A DNA stretch of 64,000 nt from Vicia villosa (Eukaryota; Streptophyta; Magnoliopsida; Fabales; Fabaceae). Positions within the stretch are counted from its first letter, which is position 1. Each line of letters begins with the position of its first letter. The DNA lies in NCBI RefSeq assembly GCF_029867415.1, contig NW_026705405.1, positions 124,001 to 188,000 on the forward strand, written 5' to 3'. Positions 21,644 to 33,578 of the stretch are shown in pieces. The notes under the pieces were generated by a model. It did no database searches, was not told the origin of the DNA, and saw only the letters and a program-made list of their open reading frames with translations. A program made the position numbers and the translations under genes.

Positions 21644-22184
21644 CAGTAGAAACTCCTTAAATTAATATTGTTAGGACCGAAGAAATTTATTAATTTAGAG
21701 AGTTATTAATTTATCGATAAATTAATAATTATTAACTTAAAGAGTTTTTAAGTAATTATACTGTACATACCAAACAAAAAGTAAAATTAGTCTATGCCTC
21801 TTAGAATTACGTTGCAACGAATCTTGGGACTCAACGTAAATTAGTAACTACTGTATTCATATGCATTGGAAATCAATAATGACTTTTGAAGTATAGTAAA
21901 TGTAAATAAGAGGAACAAATGTGTTCAATGTATTCTTAAAGGAAAACATACAACTATTGAATCATATTTCAATAGAGTGTAATATATTTCTTTCAGTTTG
22001 TATGAATTATTAATTTATGATTTTCTTGGGACCGAAAATTATAAAGGGATCTCCCGAAAAATTATTATCTTATTATTTTATCGAGTTTTTCAATTTTTTA
22101 CATTGACTCAAGTCGGGACCGGTCGAATTTATTATTTTAAAGAGTTTATTAATTTATCGAGTATTAATATAAAGAGTTTTACTG
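21644..22184. mobile_element. Emigrant-like (pogo/Tc1-mariner) MITE
   Basis: The left end CAGTAGAAACTCCTTAAATT and the right end, reverse-complemented as CAGTAAAACTCTTTATATTA, form inverted repeats that continue as ATTAATTTA-rich sequence. TA precedes the left end; the right has TG, one change from TA. Internal GTTAGGACCGAAG and GACCGGTCGAATTT match the layout of the Emigrant family. No coding capacity. Confidence 0.8.
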
Positions 22185-22398
22185 TGTTTTTAATTTTTTT
22201 AATAAAAAGAGTGGTGTAAGAAAAACAAATTATTTTAAATTTTAAAATTTCCAATTAAAGACTGAAGCAAGCAATTGAAGCCGTCACGAACCTTAGATTC
22301 TCAACTCTTCTCGTAAAAGTAAAACCCTTCCAAAACCCATTCTCTCTTCTTCCAAACCCCATTTCTCCATTTCCACGCATTTTCTCCGACCGATCACC

Positions 22399-25300
22399 AT
22401 GTCGCAATCATTGAATCTCATCAAACAACACGCCTCCAATCCCAAGCTATGGCTAATAGTCGGAATAGGACTCGCCGGCGGGATCGCAGTTCTGTCGGAA
22501 ACTCGCCGTAGAAGACGCCGTCGAAACACTCCTAAACAAGATTTTGGTGCTTTCATTGAACGCTTTGAGCTACTTCCTTTCCCTCAACTTCCTCCTCCGT
22601 CAGCCAAGCAAATGCTCTCTTCTCTCACCTTTGCCATAAGCGATGTGTTCGTTCCTCAAACTAAATAAGCAAGAATCATTAGTATTTGTTGTTGTTGTTG
22701 TTAATGGTTTCTAAGCATTGGTTCATTTTAGTGTTTGTTGAGTCAAAAAGATCATATTTTTTTTATGTTTTAGGTTTCTTGGGGTTGAAGAGAAAATTTG
22801 CAGTATGTGATATTTTTATCTGGGTGTGTTGTTGAGGTTTCTATTGTTGGGGTTTTTCAGATTTGATATAAAGGGCTATGTGACGGGGTTTGGAAATCCT
22901 TTATGGAAGAGAACGCATGAGGAAGCAGAGAAGACTGCAGTTGTTGTGACTGCTCTGCTCTTCAATGGGGCTACTTGTGTTGGCAAGACTGTTATGGATG
23001 AATTCTCTTTTGGGTTAGGATTCCTTTTGAAATTTTTTATGTCTGTGTGGTTATCTGAAACAATTGTTGGCATGTGATTCACTTAAGGTGTTATTATCTC
23101 AGGTTTTCGGGTGAGAACAAGTATTATGGAACTCCAACTAATCCTAAGATGCCGTCGTGTGTTCCGGGTGGGTCTTCTAGTGGATCAGCAGTAGCAGTTG
23201 CTGCGGGGCTTGTTGACTTTGCCATTGGTGGGTTTGTGTCGTATCTATAATTTCTACCTCTAATTGCTTGAAAGTTATGATGTATATAAAATATATTATA
23301 CTCTTTGTGTTACAAATTTATATATGAATTTAATAAACTTTATGGGTCCATCCCTGCATGCTAATATGGTAATAATAGTTATATCTAACAATATTTCAAC
23401 TTTCTGGAGCTCATACATTTAAACTTTGAATTTAGTTAGTACTATTAGACTTTGTGGTAGTGAGGGAAATGCCATCTTGACCATGTTCTAAAGAATTGTT
23501 TTCAATTTTTGTTGTTATCGTGATCTCTTTGATAGTCCCGTTTCTTTTTTAAATCTAGGATAGACTTAATGAGCACTTGCAATTACAGTGTCTTGGCCTT
23601 GACAACGTTTTGCTTGATTCTAGTATCTTAACATTTATATGAACATGGAATGTTATTGCGTCTTTGCAGGTACTGATACTACAGGATGCGTGAGAATTCC
23701 AGCATCACTCTGTGGTATTTTTGGTTTTAGACCATCCCACGGGGCTGTATCTACCATTGGAGTTTTTCCAAATGCACAAAGCTTAGACACCATTGGTAAG
23801 AGGCATAATTTTGTGCTGTTTTTCCTATGATTATGATTGGTCATAAATTATATGTTTCAAATCTTTATATTCTGCATCATCTTATCCTTGTGGCTCTTGC
23901 TTTAAGAATAGAGCAATTAGATACACATATTAAAAATTTGACTAGTTCCATAGCACAATATATGGTTTGGCAGTGCTTTCTTAGGTTGAATATCTTCTGT
24001 ACATATGCTCCAGGTCTTGGTCTGCCATCTCAGTTGAAAAATTGATTAAGTTAATAAGAAATTACGCATAGTGAGGTGAATGGGACTCAAATATTTTTAA
24101 CATTTTTTGAATAAATGTTTCACTATATTTTCTTAGATTGCTGATTACTTCTTTGCATAATTGCGTTTTAGGATGGTTTGCCCGCGATCCAACTATCCTA
24201 CATCGTGTTGGACATGTCTTACTTCAATCGAATTCAGTGGATACCAAACGGTCAAGGTGTATCGTATTTGCCGATGATCTCTTTCAATTATCCAAAGATG
24301 CTACACAGAAGACAATTCATGTCATTAGTAAAACTATCGAGAGTATGTCGGGATGTAAGTTTTTGGGTCTCTTAAGACCAATTTGTTGTCCTTGAGATTT
24401 AGTTAAATTGATTGTTATAATGCAAATATTCTGTAAGACAAAAGTGGATCGTTAAAAAAAATTACCAAACTAAAGGAATTTGTTTAGCTATTTAATGTTT
24501 TGGTCATTTTGGTTTTGCAGATCAAGCTCCAAAGCATATGAATCTTTGTGAGTATATTGTTTCAAAAGTGCCCAGTCTAAGGCTTCATGAGCAATCAGCA
24601 CACCAACAAAATGGAACATCTATATTGAAAACACTCTCTTCGGTTATGCTTTCATTACAAAGGTATTCAATTTAACGTTATAACATAAAGTTATATCTGT
24701 TGTAAATAATTTATATCTTACTATTGTTATTTTTAATGCTGTTAGTAGTAATTTATATTTGGACCTTCAGTTAAACCTAATGAGGTTAGAGTACTCTTTA
24801 TAAAGCGACTAGTATCCGTATACTCTTCATACTGAAATATAATATTCAGTTTTAACAATATCATTTGATTTATTATAATAGATGGCTCTGTACTGTATGT
24901 TGAAATAGTTGTCATTTTGAAAATAGAAAAATTATATGGTAGTGAAGATGAAGGTGCACGAGTAAGGACTAAGGAATTAAGTGGAAAAGATTTCATCTAA
25001 TTTTTCGGAAAAGATTTCATTTCTATCACTTCTTTGTTTCCAGTGGCCTAAATTTTCTTTTCTTTATTTAGTCCTGGTATCATATAGGCTGTTTGGATCC
25101 CATGTATTACCGGGGATGCCCGCCCCTGGAATATTTTTCTAATTTTGTTTTTGAAAAGTTCTTAGACACATGAAATGTCCTTTGCAATTAACAGGTAATT
25201 CTCTCTACTATACAGCATGCCATGCAGTGTGTCGAAATTTCTTGTTTATGTAGTTATTTAGTTTGGATAGAATATGTTGCATCATTGTTTTTTGTTGACA

Positions 25301-27558
25301 GCCATTTATGTATGTGACAAATGTGTTTCATCTGTTCAGATATGAATTTAAAGCCAATTATGAAGAATGGGTTAAATCAGTCAAACATAGGTTACGCGGT
25401 GGTGTGCCTAATAATGTTATTAAAGCCATTAGTGCTACACATGATAATATAAAAGCCTTGTATAAAGTCCGGACTGAGATGCGCGGTGCACTTCAAAGCC
25501 TGTTAAAGGTACTTGTCTGTTCGTTTTGTACAATCCTTGTTCAAATTGTTTTATGGTAAGGAACCCTTTTTAAGTTGTTATAAATTAGATTAGAAGAAAA
25601 CTGGAAAATAGACAGGCCAGCAGCCCAGTATGACAATATTTTTTTGTGAACTTTTGAATAGTCTTGATAGGGAGTTTCAATACACGGCTTTGCCTAATGT
25701 GCACAAGTAAAATAGTCTTCATAGGGAGTTTCAATACACGGCTTTGCCTAATGTGCACAAGTAAAATAGTCTTGAACCATGCATACGTGTTTTTTTACCA
25801 TTGGATAATTAGTCCCATCATATCTCATTTGATCCAATAGTGCAAACTAATTTGTGCATGATGCAAGACTTATCTCACCTGTGCACAATAGGATTATCTT
25901 CAATGCATGTATATTTTGCAAGATAACCTAGATCTTTGATTATAAAAAAGAAGTATCCAAAATAGTTTAAACAAGTCTAGTCTATGTATCCATCTACCCT
26001 ACTATCTTCTGGTTTTGATTGTCCAACAGGATGGTGGAATACTAGTTATTCCCTCTGTAGCAGACATTCCACTAAAGCTCAATGCAAAGAAAAGTTTTTG
26101 TTCTGAGTTCAATGATAAAACTTTTGCATTATCCAGCATTGCTAGTATGTCTGGGTGTTGTCAGGTAATTTGATATCATTTAGTTAGAGTAATATTTTTT
26201 TCTTTTCTCAATTTTTATTTATTGCTCTAAAACTTTGTTGGACTTATGTATTGCTTATACATTATTTCCAGGTTACGATTCCGTTAGGATATCATGATGA
26301 TTGTTGTATTTCTGTTTCATTCATCTCACCACATGGAACTGACAAATTTCTTCTAGACACGATCTTGGATATGTATGCATCTCTTCAAAAGCAAGCCAGC
26401 TCTGGCTTCCATTCCATTCCGTTACCAAATATCAATGGAAACAGGGAACCTTCTGAACTTTTAAAGGATAAGGTTAGTTTTCTCTGTACATTTTTCAGCA
26501 GGATATTATTTCTTCTACGTTTGTCAGCTCAGTTATCCGAATGTAATCTGCGAGTATCTAATAAAATTAACACTACTTTCTTGTAAAAAGCCCATTATCT
26601 TCCATCTATTTTTTCTTCAGTTATTTATAATGAACCATTTCAATTCCTTGTTAGTAATCTATAGGGACCAGACCCTGTGGAATTGCCATGCTGATTTCAA
26701 TTATATCTAACCTTTGTTGATGCCGATTTAAAGTACAATTGGATTTATCCCCTTAACTAAAAATGCCAGTCTCTTTCTCCTTTTACCCAGTTAAAAAATA
26801 TAGCGGATAAGTGATGATGCCATTATATAGTCCTATATTATATATGGAAATCTATGGTAATTATTCATGAAACAATTCCTGATTATTTTTGTTCAAATTT
26901 TATTAACGAGTAACCCAGAAACTGTCTTGGTATCATTTAGTATTTATTTCTTGATCTAGCGTGCTTTATATGTCATAAACTGGGCTTGGATAATTTGAAT
27001 TAAGCTATTAAAAATGCGTTGCAGGGAAATGCAGCATTTAAAGAAAAGAAATGGGATAAGGCAGTCTCTTACTATACTGAAGCTATTGAATTGAATGGGA
27101 CAAATGCAACTTACTACTGCAACCGAGCAGCTGCTTTGTTAAAACTAGGATGGTATGAGGTTTTTCCTGTCTGTCAACAAGTGCCCTCACAATCATTGTT
27201 TTTCTCACCTGTTAACTTATGCAGCTTTCAGCTAGCAGAAGAGGACTGCAGTAAGGCAATATTGCTTGACAAGAAGGTGAGAAGATGGGCATATGACACT
27301 GGCTTTGAAACATTTATTTTCTATTATAATATTTAATGTCTAATTATTATTTTTTACACTAAATAACAACTGGTTCCACAAATGGAGTCTTCCTCATATT
27401 TTGAGGTGTTACAATCTGTGGTACTAAAAATAGTGTTTAATTTCCATGCAGAATGTGAAGGCATATCTGAGACGTGGAACTGCTAGAGAATCACTGCGAC
27501 AGTATAAGGAGGCTCTTGAAGGTGAGCAAGTTTTATGTAAATGTATTCGGCTTCTGCT

Positions 27559-27597
<39 letters not shown>

Positions 27598-27817
27598 TGT
27601 GTAAGCTTAAATATTTTTTTAGTTCCTGCAAAGTAATGAAAAATGGTTGGTTGAGGCACAAACACATCTGTCTAAGTATTAGATAGTTTATCCTTAATGA
27701 AGTTCCCTTTTCTCTCTTTTTCTTATGTTTGCAGATTTCAAGCATGCTCTTGTTCTTGAACCACAGAACAAGGATGCAAGCTTTGCTGAGCGCAGAGTCA
27801 AAAAACTTATGAGTTGA
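22399..27817 (+). CDS. OM64: OM64 (Toc64-V-type) mitochondrial outer membrane protein, 13 exons, 604 aa
   Basis: Exons by GT-AG borders and frame: 22399-22646, 22861-23013, 23103-23227, 23670-23795, 24172-24354, 24521-24662, 25340-25508, 26030-26164, 26272-26472, 27025-27152, 27225-27276, 27452-27521, 27735-27817 (1815 nt). The protein has an N-terminal membrane anchor (residues 17-32) followed by seven arginines (36-42), an amidase-like domain (about 45-470) and three TPR motifs (about 490-600). The start [15 protein letters not shown] and the Arg-rich anchor fit mitochondrial OM64 better than the chloroplast Toc64. The family acts as a TPR co-receptor that receives Hsp90/Hsp70-bound preproteins. 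The amidase domain keeps Lys in VGKT (K125) and the Ser-rich GGSSSGS loop, but the nucleophile position in GTDTTGCVR is Cys182, so amidase activity is not expected. The length matches Arabidopsis OM64 (about 603 aa). Confidence 0.95.
25661..25768. repeat. 54-bp tandem duplication in OM64 intron 7
   Basis: The unit starting GTCTTGATAGGGAGTTTC is repeated at 25715 with one base change. It lies in the intron and does not touch a splice site. Confidence 0.9.
27561..27592. repeat. Poly(T) run in OM64 intron 12
   Basis: An uninterrupted run of about 31 T between exons 12 and 13. It may be the reverse end of a retroposed sequence, but no partner is seen. Confidence 0.8.
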
Positions 27818-28373
27818 GTGTGCTTTTTGTCTTCTGACCTCCCTCTCTCCTAGAGAAAATCAATAGCTGTTGATGTGGAGGAAATATGCGACTATGGTTC
27901 TCTTCTTACACCGACTACCTTCAAAGTAAAGGTAGTTTGAAAGGAAAGGAAAGATAAACCTCTGTTGATGAGGTGCCACACTGTTCTCATTTTGTGCATA
28001 TATCCTGTAAGAAATAATATTCAACCCTATTGGATTATGCTAATAATTTTGCACCTGCATATATAAGATTACCCTAATGGCCCCTGTACATTTTAAAGCG
28101 CATGTCTCATCATATTTGCTTTAAATGTTGCATATAGTAAGTCTAAGAATTTGTTACAACAGAACAGATAACATTTTTCTAGAATTGGAATTGGAATATC
28201 TGTACCATTTTCCAATTTTACTAGACAGCAACAGATTATGCTTGAAATATAGAATTGATAATCAAATACAAATTATAGAGAGAAACATACAACATTATCA
28301 AGAGATGTTACAACCTAAAGTGGCACTCAAGAATCTCCAATGTTTCATTATGTTGTAATAAGAATATACCATA
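27818..28373. other. Shared 3' region between OM64 and metacaspase
   Basis: The two genes are tail to tail. The space must hold both 3' UTRs; AT-rich stretches with ATAATTTTG and AATATA occur but no poly(A) signal can be assigned to one gene. Overlapping 3' ends are possible. Confidence 0.5.
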
Positions 28374-30006
28374 TCATAGTATAAACTGCTTCTTATACAT
28401 GTCAAACAACTCGGAGGATGATAATTGTGCCTCCTGCAAATCCAATTACAAACAGTTTTGTAGCATCAACTTAATATTTAATAGTAAAAATAGATTTCTA
28501 TCATATGAAATTTATGATGAGTGTGAGTATGAATAATACCTGTTTGATGCGTAGGCCAAGAAGTCTATTTAAGAGTGAAGCGATTGGTCCATTTAGAGTA
28601 ACTATGCCTGTTTTAGTCCCATGAATGGTAGAACGCATAGTACTAAGCAAGTGACCATAAGTCAACCCAGGTTCATTTTGCACTGTTTGTATGAAACTAT
28701 AAGTCAAGGCACCTGTAACTTCTTTGCCACTTAAGGCCTATCTATACCAAACCACAAATAAATTCATCAATCTCTTTCTCTGTGTTTGGATTGCTTTTAT
28801 ACTAGCAATCCAAACGTATCTTAAAACAAGAAAAAAAAATATATAGAAAGGGAAAGATGATTACTAACAGAGGTATCTACAGAGACTTGACCATCTTCAC
28901 AAGCTGAAATACAAATTGCTACCCCTCCTTTTGTGTCTTTATAATTTCTTGAACTTGTATGATTCTCCCATGTATAATACCCTTCCCTGTTGATACAAAT
29001 TCAGTTCCAAGAAGAGAGTATTAACACTCAACACTCTCACTAAGTAATCGTTGTTCTTAGGACTGACCTGTTCATCTTGCACACAAATGATAAATCCAGA
29101 ACATTCCCACTGTGACATGCATCAATGATGGCATGAAGTTTAGCACCAAATGGTAGTGGCCTAACAATTGTTGCATTAATCTCATCATTCAGTATCTTCC
29201 CCTTGAGCTCATGATCAACAGGACTAATTGCATTATTATACCTATAGCTATGGTCAATCTCATTCATGTTCACTTCCTGTGTGCCATGTCCCGAGTAATG
29301 GAATACCAGTGAATCGCCTGATTTGCTACCCTCAACCAGCCACCTTAAAGCCATTTGAATGTTATATTTTGTTGGGATTTTCAGTGGATTTCTCTCCTCC
29401 TTATCATCTGCAGGTAAGTTTTCAATGTTCATATCTAGAATGAAGAGATCTTACATTGCAATACATAGTACTAATAGATCAGAAACTTGGTTCATAAGAA
29501 ACACCGACAAAAAGAACTCAATGTTCTTATAAAGTATGAGAAAGGTGATATGAGAAAGGTGGTGTACCTGTGAGCATGAAAATGGAGTCACTTGGAAACC
29601 CAAACTCCTTAATCAGAAAATATTTCATACACTTCACATCATTGATGGAGCCCTTAAGCCTGTAACTCCTCCCATGGTAGCAGATTCCACACAAAACTGC
29701 CCTTTTTGAACCATATGGGGAAGGAGGATTCAAAGGCCTTTGTGGCTGAGGCCGAGGATAATACCCAAAATGATTTGTTCCATAATTACCTGAATTGCTG
29801 TTGATTGCTGAACTAGTTGTTATAGTATTCATGAAGCCTCTAAAAAGACCTGCAATATGATTAAGAGAGTTGTAGGCTTGATTTAATGGACCTGTGGGTT
29901 GAACATGTGTGATGCCATTGCACATTGAACACTTAAAAGCTTGGACATCTAGTGGAATAAATAGTAGTATTCCACAATGGTTGCATCTTTGTTGCTTACT
30001 TGCCAT
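28374..30006 (-). CDS. Type I metacaspase with LSD1-type zinc finger, five exons, 384 aa
   Basis: Minus-strand exons: 30006-29568, 29407-29068, 28986-28869, 28737-28540, 28433-28374 (1155 nt), all with GT-AG borders. The product has an LSD1-type zinc finger (C8, C11, C26, C29), a proline/asparagine-rich linker (about 40-95), then the peptidase C14 fold: KRAVLCGICYHGRSYRLKG, the catalytic His in VFHYSGHGTQ (H187) and the catalytic Cys in LHAIIDACHSG (C244). The C-terminal p10-like part reads GALTYSFIQTVQNEPGLTYG. Metacaspases cleave after Arg/Lys and act in cell death and stress in plants. Overall it resembles Arabidopsis MC3 more than MC1. Unusual: after EID the conserved acidic DGxDE..CPLD segment reads HSYRYNNAISPVD, and the DDEIN motif is NDEIN. 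It converges on OM64 with 556 bp between the two stop codons. Confidence 0.92.
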
Positions 30007-30456
30007 TGTAATATTTTGCTTTTCTTGTTTAAAGATATGAAGAACGGTAGAGGCAATGAATGCAAAAATGAGGCTTAGAAGTTATGAATGGATTGATAAG
30101 AAATAGTTAATCAAAAGTGTACGTAAACTTCAGCTAACTCTATTTTGCTGGTGAGTCAGATGAAGAATAGGATTCTGATGACTTTAGCTAGTGGAGAGTG
30201 AATATCTTGACTTATTTGTTTTTCTGTCTATAGACAATTATTGTTAAGATAACATAGAAATCCACATCTCAACCAAATAGACGCTAAATATGTATCCTCC
30301 TCATGATCACAATGTGAATATTGTTGTAGAAACATCAAATTTCTCAGATGATGATAAAAGAAAATCCTGCAATATGCATAAAGTTATTTTTACTTGTGAG
30401 TTCAAAGGAAGTATAACCATTAAAGCACTAGGTAAAGAAACATGGAAAATAAATAG
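30007..30456 (-). promoter_or_regulatory. Upstream region of the metacaspase gene
   Basis: The 450 bp between the metacaspase start and the orphan exon must hold the promoter. No clear TATA box or operator-like motif can be singled out. Confidence 0.35.
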
Positions 30457-30672
30457 TTAGTGACGGAATCCAACCCGGGCAATAATTTTACTGTGGAAGT
30501 TATGGTGCAAGATGCTGTTGTTGCATGATCTGCTTCTGTTAATCTTTTTAATTTCCTCATGCATCTTTGCCAGTAGACCCCTATAAGTAATTCCAGCTGG
30601 ATTTTCTCTAGTTGTTTTTGTCAAAAGATAAGTCAAAACACCATTCATTCCCTTCCCACAAAAAACCTATCT
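30457..30672 (-). pseudogene. Orphan exon of a second type I metacaspase
   Basis: After a possible acceptor (TAGATAG at about 30674) the minus strand reads FCGKGMNGVLTYLLTKTTRE, NPAGITYRGLLAKMHEEIKK and INRSRSCNNSILHHNFHSK. It corresponds to the exon 4 region of the intact gene next door (GKEVTGALTYSFIQ..), but is a different subtype. No other exon of this paralogue is recognised nearby, so it is the remnant of a deleted or truncated tandem copy. It is also possible that it is spliced as part of an unrecognised gene. Confidence 0.7.
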
Positions 30673-33061
30673 ATATATGTTCCAAAGCTGAATTACAAAC
30701 ATTACATGAAAAGTAAAAACAACCTTTGCAGGTTGATTTTTTTTTTCTCCGCTATGCTGACAAGAACTGCAAATGTTTCTGCAAGTATTAATGCAACCAT
30801 GTATATATGTCAGTGTTTGTTGTGTAGACCAAGCTGCAGGCAGCATCAAGAGAAATGCATGTTAGGATTTATGTTGGGACTAATTGAAATTTGTGTCTTT
30901 ATATAAACACTTTTTAAAGTCACGTTTCATTTGATGTGGTACTTTCAATATATCCACTTATATCCAGGATTTGATATATGGAACTTGATCCGAATGATCG
31001 TGAATGATCCAATGGACATTGAATATACTCTAATACGTTGGATTTTCATTTGTGTTATCTAATTCAATTTAACAAAACTGACTTATAAGATATTATATAC
31101 CTTATATAAAAACATATTTTTAGATTATATTTCATTAATGTGATAGAGAAGCTTACAAATTGGGTGGAAAATCAGAATATGTGTTTTGAATGGTGTATCT
31201 CATTTGTGCCCAAATAAAGATATGCTTTTGTTCGTTATTCTTTCCAATTTTAAGAAGCAAGAACCAGGTACCTTCACATTTAATATCTTTAGTTGCTTCA
31301 AATGTGTGTTGTTTTCCTTCGATTTTACAACGACAACTTTTTTTCTAAAGTATCTTGCATTTCAACTTGGCTTGAATTTTGGATTCAAAGAGTAACAGAA
31401 AGTTACCAAAATAGAAATAAACTTTTGTGACCTTTGCTGGCAGTGTGTCATGCTCAAAGTCGGGTGTTTCTGTGAAAGGTAGATGAAGCCAAACTTTTCC
31501 CCCATCGTGCCACCATTTGTCATTTAATTTACTTGGAATGATTTTCACTAACTTTTTCTTTTTCTAGCATAGACATCCATCGTGCCATGATCCTTTATGA
31601 TCATAGGGTGGTTTATACAGGAATGCTTTTTATCTTCTTCATGCTTTTGTGTGGCTTTCTCCTTCCGCTTTCGCCACCTTAAAATCCACATGTACAAATG
31701 CCATATAGATGTCTGATTAGAGTGATTTGAGGTGCAATGAGATGAGACTTTACAAAATTGTTTCATGTCTTATAGTTTGCTAAATTTCATGCGATGTTAA
31801 TTAAAAAATCTATCTAAAAAACTATTAAAGCTACTAAAACGAATATTAGTATGACAAAGTGTCACTAGTAGATAACACCGAGTTAAAATTGAATAAATCG
31901 TAAGGGTGAAATGTTTAATTTCATATTTGTTTTAAGTTGTTTTCATAAACTATATTAGTAAACTTATAAGAATAAATAGAAACAACTTATAAATACAATA
32001 TAAGTTTGCTTTCACAATCTCTCTAAAACAATCTCACAAATACTTAAATACTTATGTTAGGAGATAATATCATATAAATCATTTCAAACATATCCTAATT
32101 CACACAAACTCCTTTCTCAATAAATTATCAACGGTAGTCAAGTGTATTTGGATGATCTGCAATGTTAATATTTTTTTGTGATTCAACAACTCGTGTATTT
32201 TTTGTGACTGACTTTAGAACCCTATCCTCTAATTTAGTGGATAGAGCGCTTTGAAGTGATTTTGGGAATGATTTTGGTTTGAGATTTTTAGTGCTTTTCT
32301 TGATGAATTTTGATATGTCGATGGTGGTTTCAGTGGTCTGAGATCTAACCTGAAACTTGGGGAGAGATTTTTAGTTGTCTGATATCCTTTTATGTGTTGT
32401 TCTCTTGGATTTTTTTTTTTTGTTTTTTTTAATGTTTTTTTATCTTTATTTCTTGTATAACTTTTTCTCTTTTTGTTGGTGGATAGTATAACACTCATTG
32501 TGCGATCTAATAACCTATCTTGTATACTTACACTTAATTTTATAAATTTTATTTTGCTATTAAAAAAAAATCAAATAAATAAATTTTAAAAAAACCCTAA
32601 TTTACAAAAACTTATTAATCTTGCCTCATGTTTTCAAAGTCTCCACGCTTAGATATCCTTTTTCCCCTTTATTTGATTGTAACTCTTCATCTCTCATTGT
32701 CAATGAATGGTGGATATTCATGTCATACTTATCCATTCCTACAAGAACCTATTTCATTTTAAACTCTCTTCCTCTCTCATTTTTAATGGAATATGGAAAC
32801 TTTCGTTGATTTTCAGTCCCACTAAAGATTTCATTCATTGACATGCCACTTATTTCTATATTCAATGCCTGCATTGCTTATATCATCTATTTGTATTTAT
32901 TGACATGTCTTTTTCTTTTCTATCGTATAAAATGTCCCCACAACTATGCTAATTCAGGTTCAACTCACCTCGTTCTAAAGTTAAAACAAGAATATTAATC
33001 AAATATATAAGTAACACTAACCATGAATTTTTATGCACTCAAATGTTGAGGTTGAAAAACC
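30673..33061. other. Intergenic region upstream of the UGT gene
   Basis: AT-rich DNA. Open frames here (for example at 31186, 31345, 32229) have no recognisable family and sit in simple-sequence DNA such as T-runs at 32410-32440. The last 100-200 bp before 33062 should contain the UGT promoter. No repeat border identified. Confidence 0.5.
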
Positions 33062-33578
33062 ATGAATAACAAAATGAATCCACCAAAGCCCCATGCAGTT
33101 TGTGTTCCTCTCCCAGCACAAGGTCACATAAACCCAATGCTAAAACTAGCAAAACTCCTCCATCACAGTGGCTTCCACATATCCTTTGTCCACACAAAAT
33201 TCAACTTTGATCGTTTGATGAAATCTAATGGCCCAAATTCCTTAAAGGGTCTTCCAGATTTTAGATTTGAGACCATATCTGATGGATTGCCACCAGAAAA
33301 CCAACGAGGAATAATGGACTTACCAGATTTGTGCATAGCTATGCCTGTTGGTGGGTTGGTTTCATTCAGAGGTCTTATAGCAAAGCTTGTTTCTTCAGAA
33401 AACAGTGATGTGCCTCCTGTTAGTTGCATAGTTTCTGATGGTGTGATGAATTTTACATATAAAGTTGCTGAGGAATTCAATATTCCTGAGTTCAAGTTGT
33501 TTACTCCTAGTGGTTGTGGCATGTTGGGATATCTTAACTTTGATCAGCTTCACAAAAGAGGATATTTTCCACTTAAAG

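Noticed and set aside
22293..22556. Minus-strand ORF opposite OM64 exon 1
   Set aside because: Shadow of the real coding strand; no family features.
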